From positions 25,870,614 through 25,934,613 of the forward strand of contig CM057156.1 in the NCBI GenBank assembly GCA_029962745.1: a stretch of 64,000 nucleotides of DNA, read 5' to 3'. Below, piece by piece: positions 48,271 to 59,195 of the stretch. The translations under genes were made by a program, and so were the position numbers. Position 1 is the first letter of the stretch. Each line of letters opens with the position of its first letter. A model generated the notes under the pieces. It saw only the letters and a list, made by a program, of their open reading frames with translations, was not told where the DNA came from and made no database searches. This stretch comes from Echinometra lucunter. Taxonomy: Eukaryota > Echinodermata > Echinoidea > Camarodonta > Echinometridae.

Positions 48271-49983
48271 TTTTAATGCTAGCCCTCCAACATTTGCTCT
48301 CTGGAAATGAGGGAAAGAGAGGGTAGTAAGAGGGCTGGGGATGAAGGAGAAAAATTGGAAATCAAGACATGGAAGATCTATAAATGGGAAGGAGAGGGGA
48401 GCACATGTCCCCTATGCCCCCTCCAATCCCCCCCCCCCTTCCCAGAAATGGAACCTGTTGTAATCAAGTTATTCAGTGACTTAGAGCTGTCTACTTATAC
48501 AGACAATAACGTTGAATGTTAGGGCCATTTGTATTTCTAAAATGCTTGTATGGTTTATTAGATTGCAATAAGATATCATATGATTTAATCTGTACATTTT
48601 GAACTTTGATATTTATAGATGTATTAATCAATTTTGTGTTCCAATACATACCTTTTTTGTATGTGGTGGGATGTAGAATTGAATGAATTTGCAAAAGGAT
48701 TTATTGTGTATATTTTGTTATCATTGTGTAAAAGTTACATAAAAAAATGAATATTAAAATGTATATCTCTTTATTAATCTTAGATATTTAGTACCTCATC
48801 ATTGGCACGTCATTCCACTTTTCATGATCCGACTGTAGAGGGCAGAGTGTGAAATGTTTATTTCCAGTGACCATTTATATTAGAGGGATGTCTTTAGAAT
48901 GCCAGAAGGACATTGGGCAGTATCTATAAAACTAGAAAAAGCCATGCAATTGCAAGCAAACAAGAACAACATTCTTCTTCTTCCAAGCAAATGTCTTCTT
49001 GTGGCTAGCAAGTACTTGTGGATTGTTCATGATTTTATACCCATATATCAAGCTTTTTCATGATATTTCCCAAGCTCCTCAAATAGTATACTACCTTGGC
49101 CTTTTAGTTTACTTTTAAAGTAGTTTACCTTTTACTATCAGAAAAGATCAACCATTATATTTTCACTCGAGATCACTTCATTTCCTTTAAGCTTACTTGA
49201 TAGTTTTGATAAAGGATAAACAAAAAAAAATAAATTGAATCATTGCTAAACTGTTTAGTTTAGCATTTATTACTGAATCTCAGAATCTCAGAAAGGCATC
49301 CAGACATCACTAAGAAGCACTAACGTCCAGAGATGGTGTCGCTTCTATGCAGTGTGCAATTTACATTGATGCATGTCTCTTTTCGAGGCATAATTCAAAG
49401 GTTTTTGTGGACTTCAAGTTTTTGACACCTGTCGCGAGATTGTTCCAGTCTCTTACTGTTTTTGGTATAATGCTGTTCAGGGATGCTTTTGTTAGGCATT
49501 GTAGTGGAACTAAATGATTGGTATTTTCTTTCTCTCCTCTCTTGGTGCTTCTAGGACATATTCAGGGATATCTACGTCAGCTTCTTGATGAAGTGTCTTG
49601 TGAAATAATGTTAGACTGCTATCTTTCCTTCATTGTTGGAGAGGAGCCCATTCTAGAGATCTGAGTAATTCAGAGACACTTGTAATGTCAAATCACTCCA
49701 TTTGGAAGATGTATGGGGAAGAAAACCCTTTTTGACTGTTTGGACTACAGGAAGCCAATTCAGTTCTGCATGTAGCATGCCTTGCTAGAGTCACTGAACC
49801 AGTGAATGCGCTCGGACACCACCTAGAGTGATGTTGGGGGAGCCAACTCAGTGACTCTTGCTCGTGTGACGTACCACATCACGTACCATACACACTAGCA
49901 AGAATCACTGAACCACTCCCACAACTCCACCAGGTGATAATTAAAAACATTTATTTCATTTCATTTTGAATATATTAGTTTTT
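48271..49983. other. Non-coding stretch between tandem-unit elements
   Basis: AT-rich sequence with a poly(C) run at 48429 and no supported gene. 49780-49920 has imperfect inverted phrases around GAGTCACTGAACCA and CAGTGACTCTTGC, which may be a small decayed MITE. Confidence 0.5.
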
Positions 49984-50030
49984 GTCTCGCCTGCGTAGCG
50001 GAGCGAGACATATGTATCACTATTTCCGGT

Positions 50031-50061
<31 letters not shown>

Positions 50062-51736
50062 TCAACAATTGTGTTGTACACCCAATAACTTTCTATAGCT
50101 TTAAGGTGGGATCACCAAATTCATACCAGAGGTCCATCTCTTGAAGGCGCAGGTCAAGTTCGAATATGAGTCGAATTTGAATAAGGTCAAAGGTCAATGA
50201 ACTTTCCATGACTGGCACTGTGCTATATTGTACACACAATAACTTTTTATACCTTCGAGGTAGGATTGCCAAATTCATACAAGAGGTCCATCTCTCGAAG
50301 GTTCAGGTCAAGTTCGAATGTGAGTTGAATTTGATTAAGGTCAAAGGTCAAAGGTCAATGAACTTTCCATGACTGGCACTGTGCTGTGTTGTACACACAA
50401 TAACTTTCTATAGCTTCGAGGTGGGATCACCAAATTTATACCAGAGGTACATCTCTTGAAGGCACAGGTCAAGTTTGAGTATGAGTTGAATTTGAATAAG
50501 GTCAGAGGTCAAAGGTCAATGAACTTTCCATGACTGGCACTGTGCTATGTTGTACACACAATAACTTTCTATACCTTCGAGGTAGGATTGCCAAATTCAT
50601 ATGAGAGGTCCATCTCTTGAAGGTGCAGGTCAAGTTCGAATGTGAGTTGAATTTGATTAAGGTCAAAGGTCAAAGGTCAATGAACTTTTCATAACTGGCA
50701 CTGTGCTATGTTGTACACCTAATAACTTTCTATAGCTTTGACGTGGAATCACCAAATTCATACCAGAGGTCCATCTCTTGAAGGCGCAGGTCAAGTTCGA
50801 ATATGAGTCGAATTTGAATAAGGTCAAAGGTCAATGAACTTTCCATGACTGGCACTGTGCTATATTGTACACACAATAACTTTTTATACCTTCGAGGTAG
50901 GATTGCCAAATTCATACAAGAGGTCCATCTCTTGAAGGTGCAGGTCAAGTTCGAATGTGAGTTGAATTTGATTAAGGTCAAAGGTCAAAGGTCAATGAAC
51001 TTTCCATGACTGGCACTGTGCTGTGTTGTACACACAATAACTTTCTATAGCTTCGAGGTGGGATCACCAAATTTATACCAGAGGTACATCTCTTGAAGGC
51101 ACAGGTCAAGTTTGAGTATGAGTTAAATTTGAATAAGGTCAGAGGTCAAAGGTCAATGAACTTTCCATGACTGGCACTGTGCTATGTTGTACACACAATA
51201 ACTTTCTATACCTTCGAGGTAGGATTGCCAAATTCATATGAGAGGTCCATCTCTTGAAGGTGCAGGTCAAGTTCGAATGTGAGTTGAATTTGATTAAGGT
51301 CAAAGGTCAAAGGTCAATGAACTTTTCATAACTGGCACTGTGCTATGTTGTACACCTAATAACTTTCTATAGCTTTGACGTGGAATCACCAAATTCATAC
51401 CATTTTTCAAACAATAAGTTTTCCATAACACCTTAATAATTAATTTAATTTTGCAATTTTACTCACATTATTATCAGTTACATTCTTTTTCACTAACATT
51501 CATTTCCTTACTTGCATGGAAATAATTATAGCTTCATAGTATTAACAGCATTCTTAGTGTTATCTGATTTCCTAGGGATAAAGTAGGCCTATACCATTAT
51601 TGCATATGTAAACTGTCAGAACCACAATTCACCCCCTAAACTGCTGACAGCCTCAGAAGTCATATAGCATAGTTTTGACATGCAGTCTCTTCATGACTGC
51701 AATATGCAGGCGAGACAACGCTTGGCGTTTGCCTTG
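49984..51736 (+). mobile_element. Tandem-unit element, family 3, with higher-order repeat (Helentron-like)
   Basis: The 5' hairpin is GTCTCGCCTGCGTAGCGGAG ending GCGAGAC (49984-50009), followed by a (GGCGTCGTC)n run (50034-50062). Then come about eight units of roughly 159 bp, arranged as two near-identical 637-bp blocks of four units (50084-50720 and 50721-51357) plus a partial unit. About 300 bp of unique AT-rich sequence follows, then GCAGGCGAGAC (51706-51716), a small hairpin AACGC-TTG-GCGTT (51717-51729) and CTTG (51733-51736). Twelve exact AGGTCAAAGGTCA words are present. Non-coding. Confidence 0.8.
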
Positions 51737-51974
51737 TTATATTCTTTTTATTATTTTCCCTAAGTTCTTTCCCGTTTATTTATGCTTGTCATTCCGTTTG
51801 TTTCTGTCTGTTTTTTGGTTGTTGTAGAACCCTTGATAAAGGCCTTTGAAGCCGAAAGCTCTGGACATTAAAAGTGGAACATACAGCTACGTCCTTCGCT
51901 GTCTTGCATTTTTCATTTTATATGCCATTAAACAAGACAGGGCCAATCATATTAATGGGTTGTGCACACACTGC

Positions 51975-52012
<38 letters not shown>

Positions 52013-52518
52013 GGTGGGGATATAAACATGTACCGGAAATTTTAGGTGGTTGAAGCCCGAAAAAAAAGGTCTTTGATAGAATGGAGGCAGCGGGGGAGGC
52101 AGGAAGTGGAGAAGGGTCGTTTACCTCCATTTCACGTTACCTTTCTCGAAGTTTTCCCCCTTTTTAGTTCATTGGAGATTAGGCATAATAGGCTAAAGTA
52201 AACGGGGGGCATCTGCCTCCGACCTGTTCGTATGATCAAAAGTCACCTAGCTAGCTGCCTTAATGTTACCTGGCCAACTGAAATACCTCGAATACATCAT
52301 TATGCCAGAGGTGATGAGACTCTGTGGGAACCCTTCAATGTTTTGCCAACAAGGGCTGGAAAACTAAAATATATGGTAACGAAATGGTAATATTCGTTCT
52401 ACCAACTTTGGAAGCACTGCCTTAAAGCAAATCATGCAAAAACAAAACAGACTATAAACGGCTTCTAGAGAAACAATGCGACCGCTCTCTTCGATGGAAA
52501 GTCTAGTGTATTTCATGG
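51737..52518. other. Non-coding stretch left of the LTR element, with (AT)n
   Basis: Contains a hammerhead-like core at about 51829-51860, an (AT)n microsatellite at 51977-52009, and otherwise AT-rich sequence without a supported gene. Confidence 0.5.
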
Positions 52519-52523
52519 CACAA
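52519..52523. repeat. Target-site duplication of the LTR element, left copy
   Basis: CACAA directly before the left LTR. The same five bases follow the right LTR at 61054-61058. Five bases is usual for gypsy-type integrases. Confidence 0.9.
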
Positions 52524-54380
52524 TGTCAGATCAATGCACTGTTTTGCAAAGTCTGGCGATAAGTACTGTTCTGTGATATAGGATTGTTGGTTAGGAATAC
52601 ACAAAGAAAAAAATTACTCGAGATTCATTGCCATTATATTAATCAACTCTTGGGATTTTAATGTATCTCCTTCTTTTCTTCAACTCTTCAATATTCACAT
52701 TGAGTATAATCTCATAAATTCCCAACCTACATACTTCAACAATATATTCACTTCATATGTCAATGAAATAGCTTTACATGACTCATGCAATATGATGTAT
52801 TCCAGTGATAAATGACTTTCACATCATAAAAGGAAATATTGACTATATAAATACAACAGGTTAACAAATCTTTCCATTTCTTCTGTAAGAAATAAAATTA
52901 CCCCCTTTTGGTACAGCAGTACTGCAAACATTCAAAAATACAAAACTTGAGCTCAACTAATCAAAATACTTGGGTTTACATAGCACGTGCAATATTTCTG
53001 GACTATTTGATAAACTGTAAATTATGTGTTCGCGACTGTTCTCAACCCTATGGACAGCCCTTACATTCTATCGCTCTGTGCTTCAGGTGAGTCTTTATAG
53101 CGAACCGCACATAGACTTGTGACAGAATGACCATGGGTGCTCGAGATAACAGTTGCTTTCGGGCTCGATGTCATCGACGTAGTCGTCATCGACGCTCTGT
53201 CGAACTCGGTGACGTTACACGTAGCTCGTCTAGTAGACAGAGGATCCCATCTCAGTGGTATAGGACAAGATATGTCCTGGAACCCAGCTGCCTGTCTGCT
53301 GTTAAAACATAATTACAACCTACGAGTCACAGCATACAGGTTTACCCAATAATTCTAAATATATACATTCATGAAACTTTTTCAAGAGACTGCTTCTTGC
53401 ATGTATAAGAAAGACAATTGAAGTATCAAAACGAATCAGAAAAGCAATATTCAAATATGTCCAAATACTGATTCAGGTCAATATCTCAAAAAGAAAAAAT
53501 AATCACTGAATTTCATGATCACTATAATGCAAACATTTCTTGGCTATCAAAGCTCTATATATAATTTATCTTCATTTAGCAGTCTAAATATCTATATTAA
53601 AAAAAATATTCCTTTTACTTTATTTTCAAGTAACTGCACATTAAATTACGAAATTAAATCTCTTCGTTTCTCCAATGTGCCACAGAAAAATATCCATTAT
53701 CTGTTAGCTTATTTGAGCAATATTTTAGCCACAGAATTTATTCTACACAAAATATCACCAAAATTTAATCTCTTAAATTCTTTCTGTCTGATGAAAATAC
53801 AAAGATTCATGGCACAGATATACTAGTTAACTAGTTTACTAATTAAATAATTCATTTCATTTGTTTTCCAGTAAAATGCTAGAGCTCTGTGTCTTACTTT
53901 ATGCAAATGAATTTTGATTCCTGTGCCACGCCTTAATTTGTGGCATTACACTATATACAAGAAAATAGGATAAATCATGGAAAATTACCGCAACAACATA
54001 AACTTACTGGTCTCAAAATCATGATGGGAGCTGTAGAGGAGTCTTCTCCTGGCCTGCTTTGCCCAGATTTTCATAGAAGATGGCACCAAAATATGAAGTT
54101 AATTGCTGCGCATCCTATCTCCTCTCACACTCACTCAGCACACAGGTCCTGCCTTGACCAATGCTGAAGTTGCTCTGCCCAGTAGCTAACTCATGCAACA
54201 TACACCAAGCATACTTGCTCAGCTCTGCATAGCTCATTGCACAAGGTATCACTGTCCAGCACACATCACTCACATAACTCTCCCATTCAATACGTGCACT
54301 CTGCCCTAAGAGACTATTGTTCCTATGGGTCTGGTAGTAATTGCTGTTCCCTCATTTAAATTCCTGGTCACTTTGTGACA
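52524..54380 (-). repeat. LTR (3' LTR in element orientation)
   Basis: 1857 bp, from TGTCA to TGACA on the plus strand. The lines compared are identical to the right LTR except for a run of eight A here (at about 53600) against nine there. Small open frames inside are present in both copies and are not considered genes. Confidence 0.95.
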
Positions 54381-54394
54381 TTCTCCCCCTCCTT
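54381..54394 (-). promoter_or_regulatory. Polypurine tract
   Basis: On the minus strand AAGGAGGGGGAGAA directly abuts the 3' LTR. This is the expected position and composition for the plus-strand primer of reverse transcription. Confidence 0.9.
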
Positions 54395-54535
54395 AAAAGA
54401 ATAATTATATCTTTAACTTGAATAAATATATAATTTTGATAGCTAAGAGTGACTTTTTCAAAACTGTAGAAACAAAACAAAATTCAAATTAAAAAAAAAT
54501 CAACTTGTCAGTCTGTCCTGTTCCTGCGTCTACAC

Positions 54536-57500
54536 TTAACTACCTTCAGAATCTGGGATTCTGCTAAGATAATCAGCTCCTACGTTCTCACTACTCTTTA
54601 TAGCAGTGATCGAGAATCGGTAAGGTTGTAGAGCTAAGGCCCATCTCAAGATCCTCCCATTTGCTACTTTAGACTTTGCGATGCAGGTGAGCGGCTGATG
54701 GTCTGTTTCGAGATGAAAATGAGTTCCATACAAGTAGGGCTCAAATTTCTGGATACCCCAGACAACAGCGAGACACTCGCGCTCCATAACTGCATATCGT
54801 TGTTCTCTCGGGAGCAGTTTTCTACTAGCGTATGCAATTGGGAACCTTTTCCCATCGACGTCTTGAAGAAGTATTGCTCCAAGTCCCACGTCGGATGCGT
54901 CTGTCCTTAGAATAAAAGATCGACTCAGATCTGGCAGGTGAAGAATTGGTTCCTCCGCTAGCTTCTGCTTGAGAGTAGTGAATGCACTCTCCTCAGATGG
55001 TCCCCATTTTACCTGTAATGGTTCGCCTTTCTTGGTTCTGTCCGTCAACGGAGCTGCTAGTGCGGCAAAGTTGGGGATAAACCGTCGATAATAACCGACG
55101 AGGCCAAGAAACGAGCGCATCTGTTTCTTGGTTCTTGGTTGGGGTGCACTCTTGATCGCTTCCACTTTCTCTGGGACTGGTCGTAGCTCACCATGTCCTA
55201 CTCGGTGTCCTAGGAATTCTACGTTCTCGCAACCGATGACACACTTGGTTGGTCTAGCCTTCAGGTGGGCTGCCTTCAACCTCTGCAACACATTCCTGAG
55301 GGTGTTGAGGTGCTCATCAAAAGTGGCTGTGTGGATGAGAATATCATCAATAAAGTTATCAACATTGTCTAATCCACGCAACAAATCACGCATGATTCGG
55401 CTAAAGCTTGCCGGAGCATTTACCAAACCAAAAGGCATAGCCTTGAACTGAAAAAGGCCATCCGGTGTCACAAAAGCTGTGAGTGGCTTTGCTTCGTCAG
55501 TTAGTGGCACTTGCCAGTAACCTTTCGTCAGGTCTATCTTCGTGAAAAATCTGTCATTGGCCAATTTACTGAAGATCTCCTCTGGGTCTGGGATGGGTTC
55601 TGCATCTGTCACTGTGACTTGGTTGAGTTTACGGTAGTCGCAACAAAACCTTACTGTACCATCCTTCTTTTTCACCATGACAACTGGGGATGCATACGGT
55701 GAGGATGAAGGCTCTACTATGTCGAGATCGATCATCTTTCGAACTTCTTTCTTCACTTCCTCTCGTAGTGCATGAGGTAAAGGGTAAGGCTTGCACTTGA
55801 TTGGCTCCTTATCTGTCAGCTTTATGTCATGTTGCCCGAGGTTTGTTCTTCCTGGTAAATCGGTCAAGGTATCTTCAAACTCCTGAAGAAGGGTGTTAAC
55901 TCTGTCATGCTGATCTTGGGTCAGATGTGGACTGATCTGTACATCATCGATGTTCTCCGACTGGGTGAGGGACGGAAGCTGGAGTAGATCCCTGCGCACA
56001 GCTGGTTTCTCTTCAGATTCCTCATCCATGGTATCATCGACGACAGATGTACACACCACATCCAAGACGCCAACATGGTCCTCTCTCCGGAAGAATTTCT
56101 TAAGGAGATTAGCATGAAAAGTCTTGATGTTTCCTTCTATGTCCAGTCTGTAGTCCATCTGTCCAACCTTCTCTACTACCTGGTATGGACCTCGCCATTG
56201 CATTAACAACTTGTTGTTGTCAGTTGGTAGAAGAAGGAGAACTTCATCGCCAATCTCGAACTTTCTCATCTTCGCCTTCTTGTTGTACTGCTTTCTGTAT
56301 CGATCTGCAGCCTTGCTCAGATTCTCCTGTGCTACTTTGCAGGTTGCCTCTAGTCGGTCTTTGAGGTCCAAGACGTACTGATAAGTAGTCTTCGTCTCTG
56401 GTTCGACTGCATTGCCTGTCCAAAGCTCTTGGAGAATGGCTAGTGGTCCACGAACAGAACGGCCATACAAAAGTTCAAAAGGCGAAAATCCTGTGCTCTC
56501 TTGAATCGATTCCCTGTATGCGAAAAGTAGAGGGTTAAGGTAACGATCCCAGTCCTTGGGTCTCTCCTCGCACATTTTCCTAAGCATCGATTTTAGAGTC
56601 CCATTGAATCTCTCAATTAATCCGTTACACGCTGGGTGATACGGTGTTGTCGTCATCTGCCGGATCGAGAGAAGTCTACTTACTTCCTTCATCAAGTTCG
56701 ATGTGAACTGACTGCCTTTGTCCGTCAGAACTTCACGTGGGATGCCAACTCGCGAGTAGATGTCGACCAATGCCTCTGCTACAGTCTGGGTATCTATCCT
56801 CCGAAGATCCACTGCCTCTGGATATCTTGTAGCATAATCCATGACAGTCAAGATGAATCTGTTTCCCTTGCTGGTAGCAGGTTCGATTGGTCCGACTAAG
56901 TCCATCGCAATTCTACGAAAAGGCTCGTCAATAAGGGGGGTTGAACCAAGCGGAACTTTACTGACCTTACCCTTCGGCATAGTTCGCTGACAAGGTTCAC
57001 ATGAACGGCAGTATCGGTCAACATCGGCATGCATTGCTGGCCAGAAGAAATGTAGGAGTATCTTCTCCAGCGTCTTCTTCACACCGAGGTGTCCAGCCAG
57101 AATGGACTCATGCGCCAGTCTCATCACCTGGTCTCTGTACTTGGTAGGCACGACTACTTGTAAGACTGGGTCGGCTCCCGGTTTGGTGTCTACGTATTCT
57201 CTGTGTAGCACTCCCCTCCTGTAGAAAAAATGAGAAGAGTTACCTTGCCGACTTGTCTTCTTTTCGCCGGTGTCTGCACACTTTCTTGGGGTTGACAATG
57301 ACTCGTCCTCTGCTTGGGCTTTGATCAGATCGTCGACAGTCACCGCATCATCGAATGGCTTGGGTACAGCAAGGGGTGGCCTAGCCCGTGATGCTTGCCT
57401 CTTTTGTTCCCTCGTTTCCACTGCATTCGCCTGATGATTCCGCGGTGTCCAGTCAGGATCGGGGTCGTCCGATTTCCTCACTCCTGACACTTGTCCTAGC

Positions 57501-58957
57501 ACCAAGTCGTAGACTGGATCCTTCACACAGAGTGCCTCTACCTCGCCTGTGAAGTAGGGTGTATCAATCTGTAAAATAGCAACTTGAAAAGATCTAACAG
57601 TCCTGTCAATTAATACACAAGTTTTTTCTTCTTTACAAAGCTGGTCTTCCCGCACCAAATCTCGTCTCACCACCACCGTAGAACAGCCTGTGTCCCGTAG
57701 CACGTCCACTAGGGTACCATTGACGACACCTCTGCAGACCCGGAGTCCATCCTGTCGTACTCCACATGCCGCTGCAGACAACAGTGGCAAGGTATCCCCG
57801 TCGGCTAACTTGACACTCATCCTGTCTTCGGTGAGATTCCTTTCTATGACCGAAGATTTATCTACGATTAGACACATACCTTCCTCATTCTCTGCAGAGA
57901 AGGAACGTTGCAGGCCAGTCTTTCCTGTCTCAACGTTGTCTGTTCCTGTTTCTGCCGATTCGCTGACAGGTCCAGCAACACTTAGGCTTGCTCCTTTCTC
58001 TGGTTTCTTCTTCTTCTGGGGGCAGTTCCAGGAAAGATGTCCAGCCTTCTTGCAAAGGTAGCATGTCTTCTCTGTCCCTTGACTTGACTTTGGTCCAGCC
58101 TTGTCACCAGAAGGCTGACTCTCCTGTCCCCTACTCTTTGAACTGTTTCCATCAGACAGCTGGGTTCCTGTAGATGGTCTATCTCTCATCCTGCGTATCC
58201 TTGGGTCTGCATGAGCATCTCTATACTGATCTGCAAGTTTCAAAAGATTCTGCAAATTCGAAGGTTGACGTTCTTTAACGAACATTAACAACTCTTTGTT
58301 ACATGTATCTAGCACTTGCTCTTGTAGTATGAGACTCTTGACACCAACAATATCATCATCATAACAGCTAAGTTCTAGCCATCTATCAAAATACTTTTCA
58401 ATTCTAGATGCGAATTGAACATAACTTTCTCCCGATTGGATTTTTGCATGTCGAAACTTCAACCTATAACCTTCCTCGGTTAAATCATAACCCTTCAATA
58501 AGGCGGTTTTTACTGCACTATAATCTTTAGCCTCAGAAACTGTAAGTCTAGAAACAATCTGAAGTGCTTTCCCTGTTAACAAAGCAGATAAAGCTAAGGC
58601 CAGATCATCAGAATTCCACCCAACACTAGAGGCATGTCTTTCGAAACGACAAAGGTAGCTATCAATATCATCCTTACCATCCTGAAAAGGTGGAATGGGA
58701 GGAATATTTACTTTAGGACCAGATCGCGAAGTACTTCCACTCTCTCTCCTAAGCTCCTCTAATCTAATCTGTTGTGCAAGTAACTCTGACTCTAACCTTT
58801 TAGCTTCAGTTTCAGCAGCTCTCGCTTCACTAGCAGCAGCTCTTGCTTCAGCCCTTTCCTCTCGTGCTTCTTTCACACAGTCATCAACATACACCTTCAG
58901 ATCATCCCCACTAAGACCAAAAGATTTCCCCTGTTCTATGAATTTATCCCGATCCAT
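54536..58957 (-). CDS. Gag-pol polyprotein of the LTR element (gag-PR-IN-RT-RH)
   Basis: 1473 residues from the first ATG of the frame (58957). The frame is open to 59020 upstream, but only a TTG and no ATG lies there. In order: an Ala/Glu-rich coiled coil (about 26-76); a gag domain (90-255); a CCHC knuckle C299-C302-H307-C312; a protease motif DTG at 422-424; integrase with H616-H623-C653-C656, a core D686-D746-E782 (35 residues between the last two) and a GPY motif near 923; reverse transcriptase with D1142 and FIDD 1202-1205; RNase H with D1353, E1394, D1419 and D1462, ending ADYLSR. No stop or frameshift is seen. The FIDD box is a variant of YxDD that gypsy elements tolerate. The integrase-before-RT order is unusual for this superfamily. 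Confidence 0.95.
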   Translation of the reverse strand: MDRDKFIEQGKSFGLSGDDLKVYVDDCVKEAREERAEARAAASEARAAETEAKRLESELLAQQIRLEELRRESGSTSRSGPKVNIPPIPPFQDGKDDIDSYLCRFERHASSVGWNSDDLALALSALLTGKALQIVSRLTVSEAKDYSAVKTALLKGYDLTEEGYRLKFRHAKIQSGESYVQFASRIEKYFDRWLELSCYDDDIVGVKSLILQEQVLDTCNKELLMFVKERQPSNLQNLLKLADQYRDAHADPRIRRMRDRPSTGTQLSDGNSSKSRGQESQPSGDKAGPKSSQGTEKTCYLCKKAGHLSWNCPQKKKKPEKGASLSVAGPVSESAETGTDNVETGKTGLQRSFSAENEEGMCLIVDKSSVIERNLTEDRMSVKLADGDTLPLLSAAACGVRQDGLRVCRGVVNGTLVDVLRDTGCSTVVVRRDLVREDQLCKEEKTCVLIDRTVRSFQVAILQIDTPYFTGEVEALCVKDPVYDLVLGQVSGVRKSDDPDPDWTPRNHQANAVETREQKRQASRARPPLAVPKPFDDAVTVDDLIKAQAEDESLSTPRKCADTGEKKTSRQGNSSHFFYRRGVLHREYVDTKPGADPVLQVVVPTKYRDQVMRLAHESILAGHLGVKKTLEKILLHFFWPAMHADVDRYCRSCEPCQRTMPKGKVSKVPLGSTPLIDEPFRRIAMDLVGPIEPATSKGNRFILTVMDYATRYPEAVDLRRIDTQTVAEALVDIYSRVGIPREVLTDKGSQFTSNLMKEVSRLLSIRQMTTTPYHPACNGLIERFNGTLKSMLRKMCEERPKDWDRYLNPLLFAYRESIQESTGFSPFELLYGRSVRGPLAILQELWTGNAVEPETKTTYQYVLDLKDRLEATCKVAQENLSKAADRYRKQYNKKAKMRKFEIGDEVLLLLPTDNNKLLMQWRGPYQVVEKVGQMDYRLDIEGNIKTFHANLLKKFFRREDHVGVLDVVCTSVVDDTMDEESEEKPAVRRDLLQLPSLTQSENIDDVQISPHLTQDQHDRVNTLLQEFEDTLTDLPGRTNLGQHDIKLTDKEPIKCKPYPLPHALREEVKKEVRKMIDLDIVEPSSSPYASPVVMVKKKDGTVRFCCDYRKLNQVTVTDAEPIPDPEEIFSKLANDRFFTKIDLTKGYWQVPLTDEAKPLTAFVTPDGLFQFKAMPFGLVNAPASFSRIMRDLLRGLDNVDNFIDDILIHTATFDEHLNTLRNVLQRLKAAHLKARPTKCVIGCENVEFLGHRVGHGELRPVPEKVEAIKSAPQPRTKKQMRSFLGLVGYYRRFIPNFAALAAPLTDRTKKGEPLQVKWGPSEESAFTTLKQKLAEEPILHLPDLSRSFILRTDASDVGLGAILLQDVDGKRFPIAYASRKLLPREQRYAVMERECLAVVWGIQKFEPYLYGTHFHLETDHQPLTCIAKSKVANGRILRWALALQPYRFSITAIKSSENVGADYLSRIPDSEGS

Positions 58958-59174
58958 ACCAACAGTTTGCAGCGCTCTGACCAACCTATGAAAATTGGGT
59001 AAGCAGTCTAGTCCACAGGCCTAGGGTGAAAACTCCTCTCAGCTCCAGTAGCCCTGACATGCACCGTTATTCTCTAAGGAGAAAAGACAAAATACAAACA
59101 AGTTAATTCAGTTTACAAATTCTACATTCGAAACCAACTTCTATACATTTTAACTGTACCTATCAAAAGAGAAA

Positions 59175-59192
59175 GTCCCTTCGTGGTCGCCA
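59175..59192 (-). promoter_or_regulatory. Primer-binding site, tRNA-Arg type
   Basis: On the minus strand, three bases after the 5' LTR, TGGCGACCACGAAGGGAC is complementary to a tRNA 3' end reading GTCCCTTCGTGGTCGCCA. From memory this is the T-arm and acceptor end of animal tRNA-Arg (UCG/CCG). Confidence 0.8.
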
Positions 59193-59195
59193 ATT

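Noticed and set aside
50093..50981. Repeated minus-strand frames (60-83 codons) over the tandem units
   Set aside because: They recur only because the units recur; no conserved protein feature is seen.
46739..51736. Tandem units considered as CRISPR arrays
   Set aside because: The units are 150-160 bp, repeat throughout with no unique spacers, and lie in a eukaryotic genome inside mobile elements.
52908..54167. Small plus-strand frames present in both LTRs
   Set aside because: They are identical because the LTRs are identical, and they run antisense to the element.
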